This document shows, one piece after another, positions 34,801-41,330 of a stretch of 48,396 nt of DNA; position 1 is the first letter of the stretch, and each line of letters begins with the position of its first letter. The position numbers were made by a program, and so were the translations under genes. The notes beneath the pieces were generated by a model. The model was not told the origin of the DNA and searched no databases. It saw nothing but the letters and a program-made list of their open reading frames with translations. The DNA is from an uncultured Lachnospiraceae bacterium (GTDB taxonomy: Bacteria; Bacillota; Clostridia; Lachnospirales; Lachnospiraceae): the NCBI GenBank assembly GCA_902766735.1, contig CACXEU010000036.1:1-48396 (forward strand), given 5' to 3'.

Positions 34801-35367
34801 AATATTCCAGTTATTGAATGTGGCTCTAAAAAAGGTATCATACGGCGCATTCGGGTCCAATGATGTTCCTGATGCATTCGACACCGTACAAACCGCACGA
34901 ATATTAATCTTGTTCTTAATATTTGATTCATTAAATGGTGAACGGGTCATAAAATAATCTGCAATCTGTTGTGCGATATTCAGGAATTTATCCTGCTCTC
35001 CTGCAGTATAACCATCACCACAAATTAAAATACAATAATTCTGTGAGTCAGAACCGTTGTTGATTAAATCCTTGGTTCTGAAATTATAAGTTTCTGCAAT
35101 CTGCTGAACCTGCCCCGGTTCAACTTCTTTTCCTCTTGCATCAAACTGTTTAAATTCTTCCGGCTCCACTTCCACATGCTTCATGGAACCATTTGGAGAA
35201 AATACTTCTACAAGATTATCTTCCTCCAATGCTGCCGGAATCGGTGTTGTTTCATACACTGGTGTCTGCTTTTCTGGTGCCGCATCAACCGATTCCACCG
35301 AACCCATCAATACTAACAATAACAGAAAGGCAATCATCCTCTTTCCCCACAACTTCACTCGCTTCAT
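31810..35367 (-). CDS. Secreted multidomain M64-type metallopeptidase with GLUG repeats and CBMs
   Basis: About 1185 residues. Signal peptide (hydrophobic about 9-27, cut near VDAAPE). Catalytic M64 (IgA-peptidase-like) domain to about 345, with zinc motif AFHEFGHTGGGLADEYWE near 245. GLUG repeats at about 385-560 (VGGIAGLLEDNGTVRDCYNI and copies). A short beta-sandwich follows, then a Thr/Pro linker, a carbohydrate-binding-like module, a TTxEPTT linker, and a CBM6-like module (YQKIEAEAFDANQGGV to VDYFQFVK). A C-terminal ~130-residue domain is not recognised. No sortase motif or SLH domain. It should cleave extracellular glycoprotein such as mucin or immunoglobulin, inferred. Start at 35367 follows AAGGA; 35388 is possible. 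Confidence 0.85.
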   Translation of the reverse strand: MKRVKLWGKRMIAFLLLLVLMGSVESVDAAPEKQTPVYETTPIPAALEEDNLVEVFSPNGSMKHVEVEPEEFKQFDARGKEVEPGQVQQIAETYNFRTKDLINNGSDSQNYCILICGDGYTAGEQDKFLNIAQQIADYFMTRSPFNESNIKNKINIRAVCTVSNASGTSLDPNAPYDTFFRATFNNWNIERLVCIHDETRLRNVINQYMPECAVPIVVCNSEKYGGSGGSLCCISAHSEARDIAFHEFGHTGGGLADEYWETTTDNRSEAPNRTHESDPSKCKWSDLVGVNGVGLYAYDEQPDWYRPHQRCEMRYLNQEFCEVCKREIRRKINLNVDSKIADNTTIYNGDQLKSFLQKVANGSSTKNKAVTLANDITVSGTITNCGTFRGTFNGNGHKISGLRISKDSGYVGMFSEVADGAIVKNLRIENATIQGNSFYVGSIAGCCKGTIEQCSFSGTVTSTNAVGGIAGLLEDNGTVRDCYNIGTINATSQVAGGIVGWLTSGTVNNCYNTGSTTSGDNYWKGGVIGYKPGGTVTNCFYKAGTGDRENNAQSRNASDFINGTITNLLNSVNNVWKQGSERPELKYAGLSVEPTTQPQQNSGPEEVFGQVITSDNYNTISVVWGRNETMESKGQLYNIYVDNQRKLSNVTCAVQTITGVAEGKHIVRITAVYNGKESNGVTGEVIVHSVVTTTQAPTEAPTTVPSGFTTAGVEWTNLNYWSLYLANGWGNNPTGGYRNGNAYNDFSVYLNNGPRGNAWAVQVKTQKISVIAGKRYQCKLSVKSSVAVSDIRFKDDISQTEKMVNLSSGNNNVELEFVASDSAQIFIDLGNAPDNYRFDITSFELINTEPETTTKEVTTAEPTTQEPTTEEPTTVTYNAYQKIEAEAFDANQGGVIDNNSNASGGHNIGGISNGVTMQYDRVRFTENAGAFQLRYSSPKGVANGNVEIYVDNLNNKVGSIPLKNNGSNWQTYSDYTGLLDSTISTGIHKIYMKYVTKNGAYYVANVDYFQFVKASETRKITGGIEINGYQISNRVDGMRTIFSVDNHINGQEVVSAGLIYGLAPYAGDSDLYVGSSNERVISYECNASGLCEKVYAQSDFATSHSMTMKFGPKTVKEFSTNWKIRAYAQLESGAYVYSDVANYTIYGVADRLYQNCLMLTEARHDFLYNDILKKVRPTYAKKSYK

Positions 35368-35417
35368 TTTTTTATCCTTCCCTTTCATTTTTTCCGTTCT
35401 CCACACAACCGTTTTCA

Positions 35418-35426
35418 AGTATAGCA
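35418..35426 (-). promoter_or_regulatory. Extended -10 of the metallopeptidase gene
   Basis: TGCTATACT (35426-35418). No -35 match at 17 bp. Confidence 0.5.
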
Positions 35427-35469
35427 CAGAATTTTTCAAAATTTTTTAATGCTGAAATTTTATACCCTA

Positions 35470-35506
35470 AAATAAAAAATGAGGAAATTGTTTTCACAAT
35501 TTCCTC
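35470..35506 (-). terminator. Terminator of the glycerol-1-phosphate dehydrogenase gene
   Basis: 11-bp perfect stem GAGGAAATTGT (35481-35491) with 35496-35506, 4-base loop, then ATTTTTTATTTTA on the minus strand. Confidence 0.9.
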
Positions 35507-35516
35507 AAGAATTTCC

Positions 35517-36575
35517 TTATAAATGAAAAACTTTTTTCAGTTGTTCATCATGATAAAGTACTTCTTTCGCTTTTTTACGATATTGTTCTTCATGAATATA
35601 TAAATGTCGAAACGGTTTAATGGACGGTGCCAAGTCAATGGCCTTTTCATAATCCTCCGCATTTAGGTTCAATGTTTCCACATAATCCCAAAAACCGGTA
35701 TCTGTGAGAATCGTATTCACACGCTTATCTCTATGTTCCTGAACCACACTCATGATGTAGGTTGCAATCCCCACTTGAACACCATGCAATTGTGGTCTCT
35801 CCAACAGTTTATCCAATGCATGACTAATTAAATGCTCACTGCCACTAGTCGGTGCACTACTTCCGGCAATTTCATTGGCGATTCCACTCATTGCCAACGA
35901 ATGTACCAACTCACGAATGAATAAATCATCCGTAATATCATCAAACGGTGTTCGTACAAAACTGTTGACTGCTTTTTTTGCAATCATAGATGCAAAATCA
36001 TCTAATGTGGCATAACCATGTTCGTCTTCATAAACCCAATCATACAACGATGTAATCTTAGAAACTAAATCCCCGATTCCGGAATAAATGAACTTTTTCG
36101 GTGCGCTTTTAATCACATCTGTATCCACAATAATTCCTGTGGCCATCTTTGCAGGCACTGAAGTTCGTCTTCCGTTCACAATCAGGGACGCACTGGCACT
36201 GGAAAAACCATCACTGGAAGAAGACGTTGGAACACTGATGAAGGGAAGTTTTCTAAGGTATGCAGCATACTTTGCCACATCAATGACTTTCCCACCACCG
36301 ATTCCTATCACTGCCTGGGTTTTCATATCCATGGAAAATGCCAATTCAATAATTTCATTAATATTGGAAGTATCTAGTTCCTTCATATCTAAAATTTTGA
36401 TATCACATTTCTCAAGGGACTTTTTCACTCGTTCTCCAAACAAACCAATCAAGTCATTTCCGAAAAATAATGTGACACTCTTCATCCCATGATTGGCAAT
36501 ATATTCCCCAATATGATCCAAGGTTCCTTCTCCTACCTTAAGGATTACCGGAATCGCAATATGCATATTATTCAT
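35517..36575 (-). CDS. sn-glycerol-1-phosphate dehydrogenase family protein (AraM/EgsA-like)
   Basis: 352 residues of the Fe/Zn-dependent dehydrogenase superfamily. NAD-binding AVIGIGGGKVIDVAKYAA near 88, PTSSSSDGFSSASASLIV near 117, and metal ligands expected in HSLAMSGIANE, SEHLISHALD and the QLHGVQVG His. The closest named group is AraM/EgsA, which reduces dihydroxyacetone phosphate to sn-glycerol-1-phosphate, the archaeal lipid stereoisomer. In Bacillus AraM feeds heptaprenylglyceryl phosphate synthesis. Start follows AAAGGAG. Monocistronic, with a palindrome overlapping the promoter. No PcrB-type partner is in the window. Confidence 0.9.
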   Translation of the reverse strand: MNNMHIAIPVILKVGEGTLDHIGEYIANHGMKSVTLFFGNDLIGLFGERVKKSLEKCDIKILDMKELDTSNINEIIELAFSMDMKTQAVIGIGGGKVIDVAKYAAYLRKLPFISVPTSSSSDGFSSASASLIVNGRRTSVPAKMATGIIVDTDVIKSAPKKFIYSGIGDLVSKITSLYDWVYEDEHGYATLDDFASMIAKKAVNSFVRTPFDDITDDLFIRELVHSLAMSGIANEIAGSSAPTSGSEHLISHALDKLLERPQLHGVQVGIATYIMSVVQEHRDKRVNTILTDTGFWDYVETLNLNAEDYEKAIDLAPSIKPFRHLYIHEEQYRKKAKEVLYHDEQLKKVFHL

Positions 36576-36606
36576 AAATTCACTCCTTTACGATATTATT
36601 GTCAAC

Positions 36607-36620
36607 TATTCATATGAATA
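36607..36620. promoter_or_regulatory. 14-bp palindrome overlapping the G1P dehydrogenase start site
   Basis: TATTCATATGAATA, perfect over 14 bp. It touches the last base of the -10 and covers the start point, so a bound repressor would block the promoter. Confidence 0.55.
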
Positions 36621-36648
36621 TCATACTATTTCTTTCTCATCATTGCAA
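36620..36648 (-). promoter_or_regulatory. G1P dehydrogenase promoter
   Basis: Minus strand -35 TTGCAA (36648-36643), 17-bp spacer, -10 TATGAT (36625-36620). Confidence 0.65.
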
Positions 36649-36676
36649 AAAAAACCGGGTAGATTTCTCTCCCCGG
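36647..36676 (-). terminator. Terminator of the lipoprotein gene
   Basis: Stem CCGGG/CCCGG (36676-36672 with 36659-36655), 12-base loop, T-run of eight on the minus strand. It follows the lipoprotein stop and directly precedes the next promoter. Confidence 0.85.
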
Positions 36677-36693
36677 CTTCTTTCAAAAAAACA

Positions 36694-37641
36694 TTATTTT
36701 AATGAAATACCTTTTACAATATCCATGGAATCTTCAAGATTTACAAACATACCGTAAACACGTACAGCACCTTCTCCGGAATCCACGAATAACATATACT
36801 GTGAATCATTGATTTCCATGTACTGATATGTAATATCACCAATCTTCTTTTCCGTAATCTTATTATCACCACCGAAATTTCCGTTCATGGTATCAGCCCA
36901 TTCCTTTGCTGTTCCCCATGAAGTAGAATATTCCACTTCTACATATGCGCTTTCGCCTTCTTTTACCATAACCTTGGCACTCTTTTCGTCAAATTCATCA
37001 AAATAAGCACCTTCTGGGAGCTTAACAACTGCTGCTGTAATGTCGGCTTCTTTTGCTTCTTTCTTTGCAGCTAAGATAGATTCCTGTTCTACCACATAAG
37101 ACTGATGTTCTTTCGTTTCTCTTCCTGAAACTTTCAGTGTTACATTTCCAGCACCACTTTCTGTAACCCATCCGTTAAATTCAATTACAACATCTGTTTC
37201 CGAATCATTCAAAATCCAGCCACCCTTTAATGTGGTTGACTTTCCTGGCTTAATTTCTTCCTCTGAATTCAATGTTGCAACAAAGTTATCATCCTTGTCT
37301 CTTAACTGAGACCAACCAAGAGATTCTTCTCCCTGTTTTGTTGTGATGTTTGCAACGGTTGTAAATATTTTTGCTTCTTTTCCAATGTTTGTCACTTTAA
37401 TATCTACAATCAGGTTATCTGTTCCATCTTCCTCGTTGTAAATCACTTCGTCTCCTACAATTTCAACTTTAAAGTTATCCTTATATGTCACGGTTTGAAC
37501 GTCATAGGCAGGTTTGCTATCCTTACCATCTCCCTTACTGTCCTTCTTTCCTGAAGAACCACATGCACAAAGTGCAACTGTCATTGCCATAACTGCGAAT
37601 ACGGCAATCCCCTTTTTCATCAAGTTACTTTCCTTTTTCAT
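36694..37641 (-). CDS. Lipoprotein with DUF5067-like domain
   Basis: 315 residues. Lipoprotein signal MKKGIAVFAVMAMTVALCACG with the lipid Cys in LCAC-G (first or second Cys of CAC), then a Ser/Gly/Lys/Asp linker. Residues about 45-170 form an immunoglobulin-like beta domain of the DUF5067 kind (LIVDIKVTNIGKEAKIF, then NDSETDVVIEFNGW), common in lipoproteins of Lachnospiraceae. The C-terminal ~120 residues form a second unrecognised domain. Role unknown: cell-surface binding is the usual guess. Start follows GAGGAG. Own promoter and terminator. Confidence 0.8.
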   Translation of the reverse strand: MKKESNLMKKGIAVFAVMAMTVALCACGSSGKKDSKGDGKDSKPAYDVQTVTYKDNFKVEIVGDEVIYNEEDGTDNLIVDIKVTNIGKEAKIFTTVANITTKQGEESLGWSQLRDKDDNFVATLNSEEEIKPGKSTTLKGGWILNDSETDVVIEFNGWVTESGAGNVTLKVSGRETKEHQSYVVEQESILAAKKEAKEADITAAVVKLPEGAYFDEFDEKSAKVMVKEGESAYVEVEYSTSWGTAKEWADTMNGNFGGDNKITEKKIGDITYQYMEINDSQYMLFVDSGEGAVRVYGMFVNLEDSMDIVKGISLK

Positions 37642-37713
37642 AGAAATCTCCTCTCTTTCTTAAGTTTTCTCTGTTCAGAAAAGCTATTTTTCCGAACAAT
37701 TACTCTCCTAACC

Positions 37714-37742
37714 ATTATAAAGCATTTTCAGACATACATCAA
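37714..37742 (-). promoter_or_regulatory. Lipoprotein gene promoter and leader hairpin
   Basis: Minus strand -35 TTGATG (37742-37737), 17-bp spacer, -10 TATAAT (37719-37714). The leader downstream holds an imperfect hairpin with TGTTC/GAACA arms (37672-37698) before the ribosome binding site. Confidence 0.7.
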
Positions 37743-37778
37743 ATTGTTTTCACGACACCTGTTTTTATTTCATAGATT

Positions 37779-38396
37779 CTATACAGTTCGTACTGCTTTT
37801 ACAAAATCTTTCACTTTTGTCTGATTCTTTTCCTGTCTATCCGTACATTCCACAGAAGATGAGACATCCACCCCATCCGGATGTAAATAACGAATTGCTT
37901 CCGCAACATTTTCCTGATTTAATCCGCCTGCCAGCATTAACAATTTATGGTCTCTTGGAATTCGATCCATTAGCTTCCAGTCGAACGTCTCTCCGCTTCC
38001 TGGTTTTGCCGCATCGAAAACATATCCCTTAACCCGTTCCATAGATTGATAAGTTTCAAAATCCTGCATGTCAGAAACATTAAAAGCCTTCCAGATTGGA
38101 ATGGTTGTCTCCTCCAGAATTTCCTGACGAACCTCCCCGTGAATCTGAATCAGGTCAAATCCTGCTTGTTCAATTTCCTTTACCTGGTCTAAGCTTGGTT
38201 TCACTACCACGGCAACCCTCTTTATCCTTTTGTCTAATTTCTTCATAATTTGTTCTGCCTGTTTTATGGTAATATTTCTCTTACTCTTTTCAAAGAAGAG
38301 GACCATTCCTGCATAATCCACCTTCTCTTCGTTTAAATACGTTGCCTCATCCGGTTTTGTCAGACCGCATATTTTAATCTTTGTATTTCTTCCCAT
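37779..38396 (-). CDS. trpF: Phosphoribosylanthranilate isomerase
   Basis: 205 residues, a TIM barrel. Third step of tryptophan synthesis: isomerises N-(5-phosphoribosyl)anthranilate. Family motifs: KIKICGLTKPDEATYLN (general-base Cys in ICGL), VDYAGMVLFFEKSKRNI, AGFDLIQIHG, AFNVSD and LLMLAGGLNQENVAEAI, then GVDVSSSVE at the phosphate end. Start at 38396 (AGGAG upstream). A longer open frame to 38576 translates the tRNA-Leu gene and is not real. It stands alone with no other trp genes in the window. A TATAAT at 38430-38425 may be its -10. Confidence 0.93.
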   Translation of the reverse strand: MGRNTKIKICGLTKPDEATYLNEEKVDYAGMVLFFEKSKRNITIKQAEQIMKKLDKRIKRVAVVVKPSLDQVKEIEQAGFDLIQIHGEVRQEILEETTIPIWKAFNVSDMQDFETYQSMERVKGYVFDAAKPGSGETFDWKLMDRIPRDHKLLMLAGGLNQENVAEAIRYLHPDGVDVSSSVECTDRQEKNQTKVKDFVKAVRTV

Positions 38397-38424
38397 GATT
38401 CGCTCCTGTTTTTTTCGTAGTTTC

Positions 38425-38430
38425 ATTATA
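38425..38430 (-). promoter_or_regulatory. Probable -10 of trpF
   Basis: TATAAT on the minus strand between the tRNA-Leu terminator and trpF. No acceptable -35. Confidence 0.45.
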
Positions 38431-38462
38431 CACCACATCCACCAAGGATGGTCATTAAATAT

Positions 38463-38492
38463 AAAAAAAGTGCCTAACATCGTTAGACACTT
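38463..38492 (-). terminator. tRNA-Leu terminator
   Basis: AAGTG-x-CTAAC pairs with GTTAG-x-CACTT (38492-38482 with 38478-38468, one mismatch), loop of three, T-run of seven on the minus strand. Confidence 0.85.
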
Positions 38493-38501
38493 TCTAAAAA
38501 G

Positions 38502-38582
38502 TACAGGTGACAGGACTTGAACCTGCACGTCGAAGACACTAGAACCTAAATCTAGCGCGTCTGCCAATTCCGCCACACCTGC
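38502..38582 (-). tRNA. tRNA-Leu (UAG)
   Basis: Acceptor GCAGGTG/CACCTGT, long variable arm (class II), anticodon loop TTTAGGT giving TAG, T-loop GGTTCAAGTCC. CCA is not encoded. It stands alone with its own promoter and terminator. Confidence 0.95.
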
Positions 38583-38614
38583 ATATTACGTCATCTCTTG
38601 ACTCAACGTGTTTG

Positions 38615-38643
38615 ATTATATCATTGATTTCTTCTGATTTCAA
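38615..38643 (-). promoter_or_regulatory. tRNA-Leu promoter
   Basis: Minus strand -35 TTGAAA (38643-38638), 17-bp spacer, -10 TATAAT (38620-38615). Confidence 0.8.
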
Positions 38644-38669
38644 GAGAATCATTCCAGGAATATCCATAA

Positions 38670-38710
38670 TAAAAAATCTCTGCCAAAAGATATGTCTCTT
38701 GGCAGAGATT
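38670..38710 (-). terminator. Terminator after the GT-C-type gene
   Basis: 12-bp perfect stem AATCTCTGCCAA (38675-38686) with 38699-38710, 12-base loop, T-run on the minus strand. It ends the XpaC-vWA-TelA-GT transcript. Confidence 0.9.
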
Positions 38711-38723
38711 CACTGCTCTACAA

Positions 38724-40148
38724 TTAATCAATTCTCTTTAACATCGTGTGTGTTTCCGTCTGCATATATACTTCATAGTTTTCATCAACGATTTCCTTGA
38801 TTTCCGGAAGAAATTCTTTTGTTGTTACATGAATAATATACTTCGCCTTTCTGCTCTGTAACAAATTCTGCAATTCGTCATAGAGCGCGAAATCCTTGGC
38901 ACATTGAAAATCCTGCAAATGAATATACTTATAACATGGATCAATTCCTGTCGCAAGATAGAAAAAGCATCCACCATTATAAGCAATGACCTTATCTCTA
39001 TCCTTCTCATCAATCACACTAGCCATCTTTTTAAACTCATTTGTTATGGATACATCATTATGAATGAATGCATCTCCACTCTTCCATAAACTCCATCCGA
39101 AACCAGCCACTAAACTCAATATCATTACACAATAAATAACTTTTTGGACTATTTTTTTCATATCCAACAAAAGAAACGCCAATAAAATAGTCGGTGCATA
39201 AACTAACAGATAATGTTCGTAAAGCGCACTTCCAAATTGGAAGAAAATAGCAAAGACACTCTGATAAATTAACATACTTGCCAGAGAGCTGTACTTTTTC
39301 ACACTAATTAATCCAACAACAAAACTCAACAGAATGGCAGTCATAAACAATGACACATACTGAAGAACGTCCAGTGCAGTATAATGATATGTCATTTGAT
39401 TCAATACTGCATATCGGAAATTATATGTAAACGTACAGTAAAGCATTTGTGGAATGGCATCAACCGCATAAAAATAAATGAAAATCGGAATGGACACAAT
39501 TGCGCATCCACTAATAAATCCTCCGATAGCTTTTCCCAATTCTTTCCACTTCTTATCATGTGCAAAGAAAAGAGTAATTGTTAACATTTCTGCACATAAC
39601 GGAAATGCATTGGTCAAACGTGTATAAGCACATACTGCAAATGTTATTCCAAAAAATACTGCATAACGAAAGACCTTCTTCAAGTCCTTCTCCTGAAAGA
39701 ATTGAATTGTAAAATATTGCGACCACACCAAGAAAGGTAAACAATACTCTCCAACTGTATTTCCTCGATCGAAAAACATAGCCATTGCAATCAAAGTACC
39801 AAAGAACTGAACATATTTTGTCTTTTTTTCAAAATCAAATAAGCCAATGGTTTTCTGTATTCCCCATATAGTGAAAACTAAAAACACTGCTTCCAGAACT
39901 AGCACTGCACATTTATTTTGAACAAACCCATAGGAAATGTACATTAAAAACATGAGCACCGGTCCTTTATGATCAAAAAAATCCACATATGGGATTTCCC
40001 CTTGATGCATCAGTTTTCCCATCAACATGAATACATCCGAATCCGCTCCATAAATATGATAAACTGGCGAAGTTGTTCTTGCATAAATTAATAAAAATAC
40101 CAGCGAAATCCCGGCGTAAACTAAAAATTTTAGGGATGTTTTTTTCAT
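38724..40148 (-). CDS. GT-C-type membrane glycosyltransferase-like protein
   Basis: 474 residues with about ten membrane segments. The first extracellular loop contains YGADSDVFMLMGKLMHQGEI followed by PYVDFFDHKGPVLMFLMY. The D-x-F-x-H-KGP pattern is typical of GT39/PMT-like (GT-C fold) polyprenyl-linked glycosyltransferases. The C-terminal ~110 residues are soluble and face out. Such enzymes move a sugar from a lipid carrier to a protein or glycan. Acceptor unknown. Start follows GGAGG. It lies 21 bases after telA-like and before a strong terminator, so it is part of that operon, which is unexpected company for a glycosyltransferase. Confidence 0.75.
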   Translation of the reverse strand: MKKTSLKFLVYAGISLVFLLIYARTTSPVYHIYGADSDVFMLMGKLMHQGEIPYVDFFDHKGPVLMFLMYISYGFVQNKCAVLVLEAVFLVFTIWGIQKTIGLFDFEKKTKYVQFFGTLIAMAMFFDRGNTVGEYCLPFLVWSQYFTIQFFQEKDLKKVFRYAVFFGITFAVCAYTRLTNAFPLCAEMLTITLFFAHDKKWKELGKAIGGFISGCAIVSIPIFIYFYAVDAIPQMLYCTFTYNFRYAVLNQMTYHYTALDVLQYVSLFMTAILLSFVVGLISVKKYSSLASMLIYQSVFAIFFQFGSALYEHYLLVYAPTILLAFLLLDMKKIVQKVIYCVMILSLVAGFGWSLWKSGDAFIHNDVSITNEFKKMASVIDEKDRDKVIAYNGGCFFYLATGIDPCYKYIHLQDFQCAKDFALYDELQNLLQSRKAKYIIHVTTKEFLPEIKEIVDENYEVYMQTETHTMLKRID

Positions 40149-40169
40149 TTTGTTCCTCCATCGCTTTGT

Positions 40170-41306
40170 CTATTGAAATATCTCTTTTTCTCTTTCCAGT
40201 TTTTCAACCTGTTCATTTCCCATCTCAACCATTTCCTGGAATTCTCCAATGGTACTCTTCAGACGAGGTAACGCTTCCTGACGATATTTACTGATATCAT
40301 CCAGCGCTTCCATCGTATCTGCAAATGCCTGCTTCAAGGATTCTGCAGAAATTGCCGTATCGGTTGCCTGACGATGAATTTCTGTTCCCTGAGTTTTTAA
40401 CATATTAGCTGTCGCTTCAATCATATGGTTGGTTGTGTCATTCAAAGCATTAATTTTTGCCAGGACGATCTGTTCATCATATAATGCACCTGCCAAAGTA
40501 ACTGCTGTTCTAAGGGCATTAACCGTTACAGTCTTTGCTCTGTCCACAGAACGGATTAATTCCTTATTATTCTTACGAATCAATTCCATCGCAATGATTC
40601 CCTGCTGATTTACTACCGCCAGCTGCTGGAAATCAGTAATTCTCTGACGAAGTGGGAATAACAATTCCTCTTCTATAAACTTAATTTTTTCCGGAGATTC
40701 TCCGCTAATCTTTGCATTTTCCACTGCATTGCTTACACTGGCATCCAACTGTAAACCTAACTCAATATTCTGCTTTAATTTCTTTGTCATCTCACGCATA
40801 GATGCCTGTTCAATTTCCAGCGTTGTATTATCGTTGACCAGACTCTTTTTCCCTTTATCCAAGGATTCGATAATGTCTGCAATTTCCCTATCTGCCGTTT
40901 TATACTTTTCGAAATATCTGCGAATCGGATTGAAGAATTTTCCAAGTGGTCCTTTCTTCGCAAAATCTAAGCCGGAAGGATCCAAATCTCTCATTTTAAT
41001 TGTTAAATCTTCTAAGCTCTTGGCTACTTCTCCGCCTTCGCTTCCCTGTTGGCTTAACGTTCCCACGCGACGTTCCAAAATAGAGTTTTTCTTCTGTGCC
41101 TGCTGCATTAATTCCTGTCCGAAATTATCAATGACATCCGTATATTCTTTTCTCTGCTGAATGGAATCAATATCAACGGACATAATTTCCTGTGCCTGCT
41201 GCTGCGCTGTTGTCTGAATGGCAGTCTGTTCCTGTGGTGCCGGTGCCAATTCCTGTTCAATCTGAACTTTTACTTCTTCCTGTGTTGGTAAACTTAAATC
41301 TAACAT
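40170..41306 (-). CDS. TelA family protein (toxic-anion resistance)
   Basis: 378 residues, almost all helical and charged, no membrane segment. The core LGKFFNPIRRYFEKYKTADREI and LFPLRQRITDFQQLAVVNQQG, then NALRTAVTLAGALYDEQIVL, are TelA hallmarks (TelA/KlaA, YaaN and YceH relatives). TelA is named for tellurite resistance, but the mechanism is unknown; it is tied to Ter-type chemical stress and phage/colicin defence operons. In Bacillus the relative yaaN adjoins xpaC, and here an XpaC-like gene is two genes upstream. Start follows AGAGG. Acts in the cytoplasm. Confidence 0.9.
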   Translation of the reverse strand: MLDLSLPTQEEVKVQIEQELAPAPQEQTAIQTTAQQQAQEIMSVDIDSIQQRKEYTDVIDNFGQELMQQAQKKNSILERRVGTLSQQGSEGGEVAKSLEDLTIKMRDLDPSGLDFAKKGPLGKFFNPIRRYFEKYKTADREIADIIESLDKGKKSLVNDNTTLEIEQASMREMTKKLKQNIELGLQLDASVSNAVENAKISGESPEKIKFIEEELLFPLRQRITDFQQLAVVNQQGIIAMELIRKNNKELIRSVDRAKTVTVNALRTAVTLAGALYDEQIVLAKINALNDTTNHMIEATANMLKTQGTEIHRQATDTAISAESLKQAFADTMEALDDISKYRQEALPRLKSTIGEFQEMVEMGNEQVEKLEREKEIFQ

Positions 41307-41330
41307 TATACTTATCCTCTCTTTTCCTGA

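Noticed and set aside
38397..38576. N-terminal extension of trpF
   Set aside because: It translates the tRNA-Leu gene and its terminator; the ATG at 38396 has the ribosome binding site.
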